Shown here: positions 1 to 7,860 of the stretch, in pieces
Position numbering within the stretch: position 1 is the first letter of the stretch
Layout of the letters: each line of letters opens with the position of its first letter
Origin: Bacteroidota bacterium
GTDB lineage: Bacteria > Bacteroidota > Bacteroidia > Bacteroidales > Prolixibacteraceae
DNA: 48,996 nucleotides
Assembly: GCA_030684645.1 (NCBI GenBank)
Contig: JAUXUF010000055.1
Span: forward strand, 1-48,996
Direction of reading: 5' to 3'
Program-made: the position numbers and the translations under genes
Notes under the pieces: model-generated
Told to the model about the DNA's origin: nothing
The model's input: only the letters and a program-made list of their open reading frames with translations
The model's database searches: none

Positions 1-70
1 AAATAGGTCACCGGATAGTTCACATACAAACTGATTTAGATTGGTTTATTTTGATATGATAAAAAAACAA

Positions 71-102
71 AAAGACCGCTAAATCAATGATTTGCGGTCT
101 TT
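71..102 (-). terminator. Rho-independent terminator of tRNA-Pro
   Basis: Arms 71-79 and 94-102 pair over nine bases and are extended by an inner AAATC/GATTT pairing with one bulged base and a three-base loop. Read on the minus strand the stem is followed by a run of T residues broken by one G. It lies 26 bases past the 3' end of the tRNA, so it most likely ends that transcript. Confidence 0.8.
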
Positions 103-127
103 TGATTGGGTTTGGCTCCCAATTTTG

Positions 128-201
128 TCGGGGTGGCCGGATTTGAACCGACGACCTCGTCGTCCCGAACGACGCGCGCTACCAAGCTGCGCTACACCCC
201 G
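128..201 (-). tRNA. tRNA-Pro (anticodon CGG)
   Basis: The reverse complement folds as a cloverleaf. The acceptor arms CGGGGTG and CACCCCG pair perfectly, the discriminator base is A, the T loop reads TTCAAAT, and the anticodon stem CGTCG/CGACG encloses the loop TTCGGGA. The anticodon is CGG, which reads the proline codon CCG. No CCA is encoded: the bases after the discriminator are CA. A terminator follows and a -7-like promoter element precedes it, so it looks like a single-gene transcription unit. Confidence 0.95.
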
Positions 202-278
202 AAGATTAATTAAAATTAAGCTTTTTTTTGCCGAAGATTTCTTTCAAATGGATTGAATGGTGTTTTCTAATTGACTTA

Positions 279-286
279 CAAATCTA
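279..286 (-). promoter_or_regulatory. -7 element likely driving tRNA-Pro
   Basis: On the minus strand this reads TAGATTTG, an exact match to the Bacteroidota -7 consensus TAnnTTTG. It sits about 78 bases upstream of the tRNA 5' end, leaving room for a leader that would be processed away. No clear -33 TTTG was found at the usual distance, so the call rests on one element and on context. Confidence 0.4.
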
Positions 287-900
287 AAATCTTAAAGCGG
301 AATTTAGCGGTTTTGAGCAAAAAAAATCAAATTTTGTTTCATTCTTTTTAGCGAATATTTGTCAGTTTTATATAAAAGAAGAAACCGTTTCAAATTTTAC
401 TTTGAAACGGCTCTTCTAATCCACACAATCAATCCACACTAAAAAAACCAATCACCACCTAATTGCGTTCATTGATTTGTTTTTGCTAACCTTAAATAAT
501 CTGAATTCACGACAAACCAAATCCTTTTTCACCTTTCTATTTTTAATCCAACACGAGTATTGTGTGTTTTTTTCAATTGAAATACATTGTTTTAAACGTA
601 TTTCTAAAAAAAAAGTTCATTAATCATAATCTTTGGTGTCGAATATTAGTCGTAAGTTTAATGTTAGTTCGAGACAAGGATTTTATGCTGCAAAGTACCT
701 GATAGATAAAGTGAAAATGTAAAAAAACTTACTTTGAAAATTGCATTGGTTTCAGGCCATATTCACATAGGAATATTGGCTTTTCTTTAATTCTGCGTCA
801 CTTTGGTACCAGGTAATTGGAATCATGTCAACTATTTTCCAAAATCAGAGTATGGATAAAATGCCAAATCCTGGTTTTTAGGTGATTTTGCTTGGGACCT
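287..900. other. Gene-poor stretch with one strong hairpin
   Basis: No credible gene was found. The one open frame of about 60 codons (828-1010, minus) overlaps the argB terminator and the inverted repeat at 958-1071, and has no recognisable features. The only clear structure is a hairpin with ten-base arms at 385-394 and 401-410 around a six-base loop. On the minus strand it is followed by a pyrimidine-rich tail, so it could end an unrecognised minus-strand transcript. The rest is AT-rich and featureless to the eye. Confidence 0.5.
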
Positions 901-931
901 AAAAAAATCCGGCACAAAGCTGTACCGGATT
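901..931 (-). terminator. Terminator of the arginine/proline operon
   Basis: Arms AATCCGG (906-912) and CCGGATT (925-931) pair, with a further ACA/TGT inner pairing. On the minus strand the stem is followed by seven T residues (907 down to 901). It lies about 140 bases beyond the argB stop codon and is the first convincing intrinsic terminator after the ten-gene operon. Confidence 0.8.
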
Positions 932-957
932 CTAAAATGTATTCAAGAATTTTAATC

Positions 958-1071
958 TTGAGTCCACTCCGAGAACCTGTTTTTGTTGTATTTTGACTAA
1001 AAATACCCACTGAATATCAGTATATTACAAAGTCAAAATTGAGCAGAATTGACTTTTCGGAGTGGACTCAA
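958..1071. repeat. 114-bp concentric inverted repeat over the argB stop codon
   Basis: The outer arms at 958-972 (TTGAGTCCACTCCGA) and 1057-1071 are perfect reverse complements of 15 bases. A second pair, TTTTGACT at 991-998 and AGTCAAAA at 1031-1038, shares the same centre. A small palindrome, ACTGA-ATA-TCAGT, occupies 1009-1021 at the middle. The whole segment could fold into one long interrupted hairpin. The argB stop (1068-1070) lies in the right arm. It may be a non-autonomous insertion element or an RNA 3'-end structure; no transposase gene is nearby. Confidence 0.65.
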
Positions 1072-1844
1072 TCTTTCAGGCTTAGCCGCGTACCCCGGGC
1101 CATGGAAATCAGGTTTGGATTTGTGATAAGGACCTGACTGACTCCGTTTTTCATCGCGCTGAATCCGTTGTCTAGTTTTGGAATCATTCCTTCCTTGATG
1201 ATTCCTTCGGTTTGAAGTTCTTTAAACCGATCGTAACTCAATTCGGGAATAACTGAATTTTCGTCATCAGGATGAAGCAAAACTCCTTTTTTCTCGAAGC
1301 AATAGAACAAATTGACCGTATAGTAATTTGAAAGTTCGATGGCCAAATCGGCTGCTATAGTATCAGCATTGGTATTGAGCAATTGACCTTTAGTGTCGTG
1401 GGTAATCGGAGCCATTACCGGGACTACTTCTTCGTTAAGCAATAATCGTAATTCTGAAGTATTTACTTCCATTATATCGCCCACAAAGCCATAATCAACA
1501 GTTGTGACCGGACGTTTAACCGCGCGGATAACATTTAGATCGGCACCGGTTAAGCCAATGGAATTGCATCCTCTGGCCTGTAATCCGGCAACAATAGTTT
1601 TGTTTACCAATCCAGCGTAAACCATTGTAACAATCTCAAGCGTGGCCGCATCGGTTATCCGGCGACCATCTACCAGCTGAGTTTCAATTCCAAGTTTTTC
1701 TGCCAGACTTGTTGCCAGACTTCCACCTCCATGTACTAAAATACGTTTCCCGCGAATCTGAGCGAACTGGTCCAGCAACAGATCCAGCGATTCTTTTTCT
1801 TCTACTACTTTTCCACCAACTTTTACAATGGTTAATCTTTCCAT
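1068..1844 (-). CDS. argB: N-acylglutamate kinase (ArgB family)
   Basis: This cytoplasmic amino-acid kinase phosphorylates the gamma-carboxylate of N-acetyl- or N-succinyl-glutamate, the second step of arginine synthesis. The 258-residue length is normal. Visible motifs are VKVGGK near residue 7, the glycine-rich HGGG loop near residue 39, the substrate segment LVDGRRITDAATLE, GLTGADLNVI near 100, and a late NADT segment. The start is ATG at 1842-1844. It is the last gene of the minus-strand arginine/proline operon, 91 bases after argF'. An AT-rich palindromic repeat lies in that gap. Family assignment is firm. The acyl group is inferred to be succinyl from the neighbouring argF'; acetyl cannot be excluded. 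Confidence 0.95.
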   Translation of the reverse strand: MERLTIVKVGGKVVEEKESLDLLLDQFAQIRGKRILVHGGGSLATSLAEKLGIETQLVDGRRITDAATLEIVTMVYAGLVNKTIVAGLQARGCNSIGLTGADLNVIRAVKRPVTTVDYGFVGDIMEVNTSELRLLLNEEVVPVMAPITHDTKGQLLNTNADTIAADLAIELSNYYTVNLFYCFEKKGVLLHPDDENSVIPELSYDRFKELQTEGIIKEGMIPKLDNGFSAMKNGVSQVLITNPNLISMARGTRLSLKD

Positions 1845-1850
1845 AATTAT

Positions 1851-1918
1851 TATTTACAATTCATCTATTTACAATTTACCATTTATCCCGTGTGCAAAAA
1901 TCGTAAATCGTAAATTGT
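1851..1918. repeat. AT-rich palindromic repeat, copy A
   Basis: Arms 1871-1884 and 1905-1918 are inverted with 13 of 14 bases matching. The first 35 or so bases (from 1851) match the element at 47484-47573 with about three differences, so this is a dispersed family. It fills the argF'-argB gap. No T tract follows, so it is unlikely to be a terminator. Confidence 0.65.
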
Positions 1919-1935
1919 CTAATAGTCAATTCATT

Positions 1936-2886
1936 TTATTTTAATTCGTCCAATATCATCTTTAACACGGCCTGGGCAGAGTACAACCGATTTTCGGCTT
2001 CCTGAATAACAATTGAATCCGGACTGTCAATCACATCATCAGTAACAATCATGTTACGGCGTACCGGCAGACAATGCATGAATTTGGCATTGTTGGTTAC
2101 CGCCATCTGGCGATCGGAAACAGTCCATGAACGATCTTTCGAAAGTATTTTCCCATAGTCGGAATAGGAAGCCCAGTTTTTGGCATAAATAAAATCAGCG
2201 TCTTCAAAAGCCTTCATTTGGTCGTATTCCGGTTTCAAATCACCCATAAATTCAGGGGCAAGTTCATAACCTTCCGGATGGGTAACAACTAATTCGTAAT
2301 CGGTTTGACGCATCCATTCCACAAATGAGTTTGGAACAGCCTGAGGCAAAGCCCGGGGATGCGGGGCCCAGCTTAAAACAACTTTCGGAAGTGCTTTGGT
2401 TTTGAATTCTTCAATGGTCAAAAGGTCGGCAAAGGATTGCAGCGGATGACGTGTCGCAGTTTCCATGCTTACAACCGGAACGCCTGCATAATCAACAAAT
2501 TGCTGAATAATATTTTCCTGATAATCAACTTCCCTGTTTTCGAATTTGGCGAAAGAGCGGACACCAATTATATCGCAATATCTTCCGATGACAGGCACTG
2601 CTTCTCGGATGTGTTCCGGTTTATCGCCATCCATAATCACACCCAATTCAGTTTCCAGCTTCCATCCACCTTCGTTAATGTCGAAAATAATGACATTCAT
2701 TCCCAGGTTTAATCCGGCTTTTTGTGTACTTAAACGTGTGCGAAGGCTTGAGTTAAAGAATACCAGTAAAAGTGTTTTATTCTTTCCCAAATCCTGATAT
2801 TTATAGGGCGATTGCTTGATTTCAAAGGCAAGTTTTAAAGCTTCATCCAGATTTTTCAGGTCGTGAACCGATGTGAAATGTCTCAT
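1936..2886 (-). CDS. argF': N-succinylornithine (or N-acetylornithine) carbamoyltransferase
   Basis: It transfers the carbamoyl group from carbamoyl phosphate to an N-acylated ornithine, giving N-acylcitrulline. Length is 316 residues. The carbamoyl-phosphate loop reads FFNSSLRTRLSTQKAGLNLG (about 43-62), followed by WKLETELGVIMDGDKPEH; MHCLPVRRNM lies near the C terminus. By family knowledge, Bacteroides fragilis SOTCase has Pro90 where acetylornithine enzymes have Glu, and that residue sets the choice of acyl group. Counting from this start, residue 90 is proline in the same DGDKPEH context. I therefore favour succinylornithine as substrate. The gene lies between proA and argB, and carAB, which makes its other substrate, is transcribed divergently from the operon. 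Confidence 0.93.
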   Translation of the reverse strand: MRHFTSVHDLKNLDEALKLAFEIKQSPYKYQDLGKNKTLLLVFFNSSLRTRLSTQKAGLNLGMNVIIFDINEGGWKLETELGVIMDGDKPEHIREAVPVIGRYCDIIGVRSFAKFENREVDYQENIIQQFVDYAGVPVVSMETATRHPLQSFADLLTIEEFKTKALPKVVLSWAPHPRALPQAVPNSFVEWMRQTDYELVVTHPEGYELAPEFMGDLKPEYDQMKAFEDADFIYAKNWASYSDYGKILSKDRSWTVSDRQMAVTNNAKFMHCLPVRRNMIVTDDVIDSPDSIVIQEAENRLYSAQAVLKMILDELK

Positions 2887-3201
2887 TTTATTTGATTTGA
2901 AGGCTGAATTAATTGTCTTTCAATGCGTTAGCTTGAAATATTTTGATGTATAAAGATAAAGCTATTTTCATTTCTGAGAAGGATTTTTGTTTCTTTCTGA
3001 TACTTCATTTTAGAAGGTGAAAGTCTTTCTGTCAGAAAATGAGTTATCTTTCTGAACTGCTTTTTTTTCGCGGATTGTTTTGCCGGATTATTCACTGGGT
3101 TACAAGGATTCCATTCTTTCGGAGCTCTTCAAATAGCATGATATGCTGGCAAACCGACATCAATTTCAATTGACTTCCTTTTGCCTATTGTCTTGATTTT
3201 T
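2887..3201. other. 315-bp gap between proA and argF'
   Basis: No open frame of note, RNA gene or convincing terminator was seen. A 13-bp palindrome, AGCAT-GAT-ATGCT, lies at 3135-3147 and could be a protein-binding site. No TAnnTTTG promoter element for argF' was found on the minus strand, so argF' and argB are probably read through from proA. Confidence 0.4.
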
Positions 3202-4452
3202 TTATTTCGGCCTGATTTGACCATCACCGACAATAATCCATTTGTAACTGGTCAATTCCTCCAGTGCCATTGGCCCGCGGGCATGTAATTTTTGCGTGGA
3301 GATTCCTATCTCAGCTCCTAATCCGAATTGCGAACCGTCGGTAAATGCGGTTGACGCATTGCAATAAACTGAAGCTGCATCTACCGATTTCCTGAAAATA
3401 TCTAAAGCTTCTTTGTTTTCTGAAACAATGGCTTCGGAGTGTTTGGAGCTGTGCAGGGCGATGTGATCCAGCGCTTCGTCGATGTTGGCTACTGTTTTAA
3501 TCGACATCTTATACGAAAGGAATTCAATTCCGAACGATTCTTCCGATGCAGGTTCAAGAAGGTTTTCAGGGTATTTCCCTTGAAGCGCCTGAAATGCATT
3601 TTTATCAGCATAAATAACCACCTGGCTTTGTGGCAAAAGTTCAGTCAGAACTGGCAGGTCAGTCAACCTGTTTTCATGAATAATCAGGCAATCCAATGCG
3701 TTGCATACACTTGGACGACGCGTTTTAGCATTGTTTACAATAGCCTGACCTTTTATAGCATCGCCAGATTCATCGAAATAAGTATGGCAAATTCCTGCGC
3801 CGGTTTCAATCACCGGAATGGATGAATTTTCACGAACAAAATTGATCAGGCTTTGCGATCCGCGGGGAATAATGAGATCAACCAAACCATGGGCATGCAG
3901 AAGTTCGGTCGTTGCTTCACGATCAGCCGGCAGAAGTAAAAGTATATTCTGATCCAGTCCGTGCGATTTCAGAACCTCCTGAATAACTTTTACTATGGCC
4001 ACATTCGTATCGTTTGCATCAGTTCCTCCTTTCAAAACACAAGCATTTCCTGATTTCAGACACAATGAAAACACATCAAGAGTCACATTGGGACGAGCTT
4101 CGTATATGATACCGATGACACCGAACGGCACAGTTATTTTTTTGATCAGGAGACCATTCGGACGAATATTCTCACTTAGAATACGGCCAAGAGGCGAAGG
4201 AAGTGAAGCCACATTGCGGATATCGGAAGCAATTCCCCGGATTCGCTCAGCGGTAAGCATCAACCGATCATACTTCGGATCGGCAGGATCCATGCGGCTC
4301 AGGTCTTTTGCATTTTCCTGAAGAATAGACGAAGCATTTTTGATAGCAGCCGAGGCCACATCTTCTAAAACCTGATTTATTTTTTCCACTGAAACCAGGT
4401 TCAGTTTTCTGCTGGCTTTTAGTACCAGTTCCAATTGTTCTTTTACTGTCAT
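3202..4452 (-). CDS. proA: Gamma-glutamyl phosphate reductase
   Basis: It reduces gamma-glutamyl phosphate with NADPH to glutamate semialdehyde, the second step of proline synthesis. The protein has 416 residues, as usual for the family, and is of the aldehyde-dehydrogenase superfamily. The catalytic cysteine is C250 in [11 protein letters not shown]. Also visible are IYEARPNVT near 118, the nucleotide-site segment LKGGTDAND near 140 and the conserved C-terminal stretch [16 protein letters not shown]. The start is ATG at 4450-4452. It follows proB by 135 bases, a gap holding a C/G-rich repeat. Substrate channelling with ProB is known for the family. Confidence 0.97.
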   Translation of the reverse strand: MTVKEQLELVLKASRKLNLVSVEKINQVLEDVASAAIKNASSILQENAKDLSRMDPADPKYDRLMLTAERIRGIASDIRNVASLPSPLGRILSENIRPNGLLIKKITVPFGVIGIIYEARPNVTLDVFSLCLKSGNACVLKGGTDANDTNVAIVKVIQEVLKSHGLDQNILLLLPADREATTELLHAHGLVDLIIPRGSQSLINFVRENSSIPVIETGAGICHTYFDESGDAIKGQAIVNNAKTRRPSVCNALDCLIIHENRLTDLPVLTELLPQSQVVIYADKNAFQALQGKYPENLLEPASEESFGIEFLSYKMSIKTVANIDEALDHIALHSSKHSEAIVSENKEALDIFRKSVDAASVYCNASTAFTDGSQFGLGAEIGISTQKLHARGPMALEELTSYKWIIVGDGQIRPK

Positions 4453-4466
4453 AACTTATTAAATAT

Positions 4467-4498
4467 AAAGCCCCCTTCCATGGGGGAGGAAGGGGGAA
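4467..4498. repeat. C/G-rich palindromic repeat, copy 1
   Basis: This segment opens AAAGCCCCCTTCC and closes with a GGAAGGGGG arm. It lies between proB and proA. Similar elements occur at 7726-7760, 7821-7860, 11258-11291, 13112-13145 and 36639-36671. It has no adjacent T tract, so a terminator role is doubtful. Confidence 0.65.
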
Positions 4499-4587
4499 TA
4501 TAACTCTGGAATCTGTTGCCAAGGGTAAAGGCAAATTTAAGGGGTCTATGAAAAGGGTATAAATACACAAATCCCGAGTCAGTTTAT

Positions 4588-5682
4588 TTATTCCATTAAA
4601 TACAAATAATCGTAATGAATTACTGCTTTTTTATTTTTGTTTCCTTTAAATTTTTCTGCTTTTTCAGAGTCGTATTCTGATTTCCCAATGCCGATCAGTT
4701 GGCCGTCTTCGCCTTTAATCTTTACAAGGTCACCTTTCTCAAAATCGCCATGAATAGAAATCACCCCTATGGGTAAAAGACTCGAAGCCTGGCTTGATAA
4801 AAGTGCATTCCGCGCACCTTGGTTGACAACCAGTTCTCCCTTGGCAAAACTTTCGGAATACGAAATCCATTTTTTTACATTCGATGACTTCTTCTTTTCT
4901 GATAAAAAGGTGGTATGAACAATGTCGTCATCCAGATTCATAATACGGAGAAGCGTGTTTTCTTTCATCCCGTTGGCAATGTGAACATTAATACCACCTT
5001 TGGCTACTTTTTTTGCAATGTGGTATTTGGTCAGCATTCCGCCTCGTCCGAAACTTGATTTGCTGGTCGAAATAGCTTCGTTCAGTGGTTTGCTCCGGAT
5101 CGTAATTTCATGAATTACTTTCGATTCAGGCAGATCGGGAGAACCATCGTATATTCCGTCGATGTTGCTCAGAATAATCAAAGCTTCCGAATCTTCCATC
5201 GAGGCTATTAATCCGGAAAGTTCATCATTATCGGTGAACATCAGTTCGGTAACCGAAATGGTATCGTTCTCATTCACAATGGGGATTACCTTGTTGTCGA
5301 TCAGCGTTGAAATGCAATTTTTCATGTTCAGGTAATGTACCCGGTCGCTGAAGTTTTCTTTGGTTGTGAGCACCTGGGCACAAGAAATTCCATATTTTTT
5401 AAACGCTTCGGCATAGCAATTAATTAGCTTTACCTGGCCAACTGCCGACCACAACTGCCGTGCGGACACAGTATCCAGTTTTTTGCCGTTTCCGATTTCT
5501 CCCTTTCCTGCGGCAACTGCGCCGGAAGATACCAATACGATTTCGACTCCTTTTTGGCGCAGATCGGCAATCTGATCGACCAAATGTGAAATGTGTATAT
5601 CGTTCAAAGTACCATCCGACTTCGTCAGAACGTTACTGCCCACTTTGACAGTTATTTTTCTATATCGCAAATTTGTCTTCAA
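4588..5682 (-). CDS. proB: Glutamate 5-kinase with PUA domain
   Basis: It phosphorylates glutamate with ATP at the start of proline synthesis and is normally feedback-inhibited by proline. There are 364 residues. An amino-acid-kinase domain (about 8-260) shows KITVKVGSNVLT, VSSGAVAAGK and NENDTISV. A C-terminal PUA domain (about 275-355) contains GDFEKGDLVKIKG. The start codon is unusual: in this frame the only sensible start is TTG at 5680-5682, because an in-frame stop lies a few codons upstream and the next methionine falls deep in the kinase fold. A weak start may tune expression relative to proA. It lies in the operon between proC and proA. Confidence 0.95.
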   Translation of the reverse strand: MKTNLRYRKITVKVGSNVLTKSDGTLNDIHISHLVDQIADLRQKGVEIVLVSSGAVAAGKGEIGNGKKLDTVSARQLWSAVGQVKLINCYAEAFKKYGISCAQVLTTKENFSDRVHYLNMKNCISTLIDNKVIPIVNENDTISVTELMFTDNDELSGLIASMEDSEALIILSNIDGIYDGSPDLPESKVIHEITIRSKPLNEAISTSKSSFGRGGMLTKYHIAKKVAKGGINVHIANGMKENTLLRIMNLDDDIVHTTFLSEKKKSSNVKKWISYSESFAKGELVVNQGARNALLSSQASSLLPIGVISIHGDFEKGDLVKIKGEDGQLIGIGKSEYDSEKAEKFKGNKNKKAVIHYDYLYLME

Positions 5683-5764
5683 AACAGTTGAGTTCTCTCT
5701 TTAATTTTTGCAAATCTGGAATTTGCGTCAGTTCTTTTTTTCCTTTTTCCTTTTGACTTGGGGT

Positions 5765-6562
5765 TTAACCTTTTTCAATTTTATTGAACGAGGCGATTAA
5801 TCCCTGAATCAGTGATGAACTGAACCCTTTGTGTTCCATTTCATTCAGCCCGGTAATGGTTATTCCGCGGGGTGTGGTTACTTTATCGATTTCCTGTTCC
5901 GGATGTCTTCCGGATTCGAGGATCAATCCGGTTGCGCCTTTTACTGTTTGTGCAGTAATGAATTGTGCCATTTCAGCTCCAAAACCGATTTCAATTCCAC
6001 CCTGCATGGCGGCACGAATGTAGCGCAAAGCAAAAGCAATTCCGCAGGAAGCAAGCACAGTGGCCGATGCCATTAAATCTTCGGTAATGATGACTGCTTC
6101 ACCTAACTGCTTAAAGATATGAAGGACCCGGTTACGCAAATCTTCTGATTTTACGTTGGTCGAAATCAAAGTCATCGATTCCTGAATAGCAATAGCTGTA
6201 TTTGGCATTGCCCTGAATATTTGTACATTGGTTCCGGCTGTTCCTTCTATTTTTTCGAGGCCAATTCCTGCCACGAGAGAAATCAGAATTTGATTGGATT
6301 TTAATACCGGCCTGATTTCTTCAATGATTGCCAGAACCTGGTACGGTTTGATTGCCAGAATGATTATGTCGGCATTACGTGAAGCTTCAACATTATCATT
6401 TGAGGTACAAACGCCTTCTGCCTGAAGTTTCTCAAGCATATTCAGCCTTCTGCGGGTAACTGTAATGGCTGAAGGTTCAATCAGTTTTGATTTGATTAAA
6501 CCAAATGCAATTGCACTTCCAAGATTTCCTCCACCGATGATGGTTATTTTCTGCTCAATCAT
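5765..6562 (-). CDS. proC: Pyrroline-5-carboxylate reductase
   Basis: It catalyses the last step of proline synthesis, NAD(P)H-dependent reduction of pyrroline-5-carboxylate. The 265 residues are typical. The N-terminal Rossmann fold shows IIGGGNLGSAIAFGL at about 8-22. The C-terminal helical domain contains the family pattern around TVKGATGLI and TTPRGITITGLNEME. The ATG start is at 6560-6562. Placement between argD and proB, all minus strand with gaps of 29 and 82 bases, shows that proline and arginine genes are co-transcribed here. Both pathways start from glutamate. Confidence 0.96.
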   Translation of the reverse strand: MIEQKITIIGGGNLGSAIAFGLIKSKLIEPSAITVTRRRLNMLEKLQAEGVCTSNDNVEASRNADIIILAIKPYQVLAIIEEIRPVLKSNQILISLVAGIGLEKIEGTAGTNVQIFRAMPNTAIAIQESMTLISTNVKSEDLRNRVLHIFKQLGEAVIITEDLMASATVLASCGIAFALRYIRAAMQGGIEIGFGAEMAQFITAQTVKGATGLILESGRHPEQEIDKVTTPRGITITGLNEMEHKGFSSSLIQGLIASFNKIEKG

Positions 6563-6591
6563 TATTTTTACTTTTAACTTTTGCCCTGACT

Positions 6592-7713
6592 TTAAATCGT
6601 GGCAGCCAATGCTTCCAGGAAAATATCAGCTTGTTCGCGAATCAAAGTTAACGGAGAAAGCAACCGAATGGTATTTGCCCCGGAAACTCCGGTAAAAATA
6701 TGATGTTTTTTTAACAAAACATGACGAATGTCATTTATTTGTTGTTCAAATTCCAGACCGATCATCAGACCAAGTCCTCTGACTTCCTTGATTCCTGAAA
6801 ATTTCTTCAGTTCTCCAATGAGATAGCTCCCAACTTTGTCAGCATTTTCAACCAGTTTTTCACTTTCCATGATTTCCAAAACAGCCAGGCTTGCTGCACA
6901 AGCCAGGTAATTTCCGCCGAAAGTGGTTCCCAACATGCCATACCAGGGTTTAATTTCGGGAGCAATGAGAAGCGCCCCGACCGGAAATCCATTTCCCATT
7001 CCTTTGGCGACAGTAATTAAATCAGGTTTTACATCGGTATATTGATGGGCGAAGAATTTTCCGCTTCGTCCGTATCCTGATTGGATTTCATCCAGAATCA
7101 GCAATGCTCCGTATTGTTTGCACAATTTTCCAGCCTCAACCAAAAAACCTTCAGCAGGGACGTGTATTCCTCCTATTCCCTGAATTCCTTCAATGATGAC
7201 ACCTGCAATTTCATTGGTTTTTAAATGTTCCTCCAATAAATCCAGGTTGTTAAACGGTAGAATGACCGCATTAGAAGTTTCGTTTATTGGTGCGATAATT
7301 TTGGGATTATCGGTTACCGCTACAACAGCCGAAGTACGGCCATGAAAACCTTTTTTGAAGCCCACTATTTTTTTTCGTCCGGTCACAAAAGACGCCAGTT
7401 TTAACGCGTTTTCATTGGCCTCGGCTCCCGAATTCACCAAAAATAACTGGTAATCAGGATATCCGGAGAGTTGCCCCAATTTGTCAGCCAATTCTTTTTG
7501 CTGGGGAATCTGCACCGAATTGGAATAAAAACCGATTTGACTGAGTTGGCTGGAAAGCCTGCTGATATAATGCGGGTGGGAATGTCCGACCGAAATAACG
7601 GCATGACCACCATATAAATCCAGATATTTGGTACCGTTTTCATCCCAAATGTAACAACCATCGCCTTTTACAGGCGTAATGTCCAGTAACGGATATACCT
7701 CGAATAGATTCAT
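6592..7713 (-). CDS. argD: N-acylornithine aminotransferase (PLP)
   Basis: It converts N-acylglutamate semialdehyde to N-acylornithine with glutamate as amino donor. It has 373 residues and is a class III PLP aminotransferase. K237 in LITVAKGMGNGFPVG is the expected Schiff-base lysine. VNSGAEANENALKLA (about 93-107) and LILDEIQSGYGRSGKF (about 205-220) are the usual cofactor-site segments. The ATG start is at 7711-7713. It sits between argC and proC. Given the argF' specificity residue, the natural substrate is probably succinylornithine; this enzyme family commonly accepts both acyl forms. Confidence 0.95.
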   Translation of the reverse strand: MNLFEVYPLLDITPVKGDGCYIWDENGTKYLDLYGGHAVISVGHSHPHYISRLSSQLSQIGFYSNSVQIPQQKELADKLGQLSGYPDYQLFLVNSGAEANENALKLASFVTGRKKIVGFKKGFHGRTSAVVAVTDNPKIIAPINETSNAVILPFNNLDLLEEHLKTNEIAGVIIEGIQGIGGIHVPAEGFLVEAGKLCKQYGALLILDEIQSGYGRSGKFFAHQYTDVKPDLITVAKGMGNGFPVGALLIAPEIKPWYGMLGTTFGGNYLACAASLAVLEIMESEKLVENADKVGSYLIGELKKFSGIKEVRGLGLMIGLEFEQQINDIRHVLLKKHHIFTGVSGANTIRLLSPLTLIREQADIFLEALAATI

Positions 7714-7725
7714 AATATAAGATTT

Positions 7726-7860
7726 AAAGCCCCCTCCAACCTCCCCCGAGGGGGGAGGCTAACGAAGTGCGCGGTTATTTTCAATTTTTAAAGCGAATAC
7801 TTCCCAATTTAGCAGGTCGCAAAGCTCCCCCTCTTTGGGAGGGGGCTGGGGGGAGGCCTT
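7726..7860. repeat. Inverted pair of C/G-rich repeats (copies 2 and 3)
   Basis: Copy 2 at 7726-7760 begins AAAGCCCCCTCCAACC. Copy 3 at 7821-7860 is in the opposite orientation, ending GGGGGGAGGCCTT. The pair encloses about 60 bases and fills almost the whole argC-argD gap. Each copy can also fold alone. Such an inverted doublet resembles the REP doublets (REPINs) known in other bacteria; that comparison is inference. Confidence 0.65.

Noticed and set aside
828-1010. Open frame of 60 codons on the minus strand
   Set aside because: It spans the argB terminator and part of the 114-bp inverted repeat, has no recognisable motif, and has no promoter.
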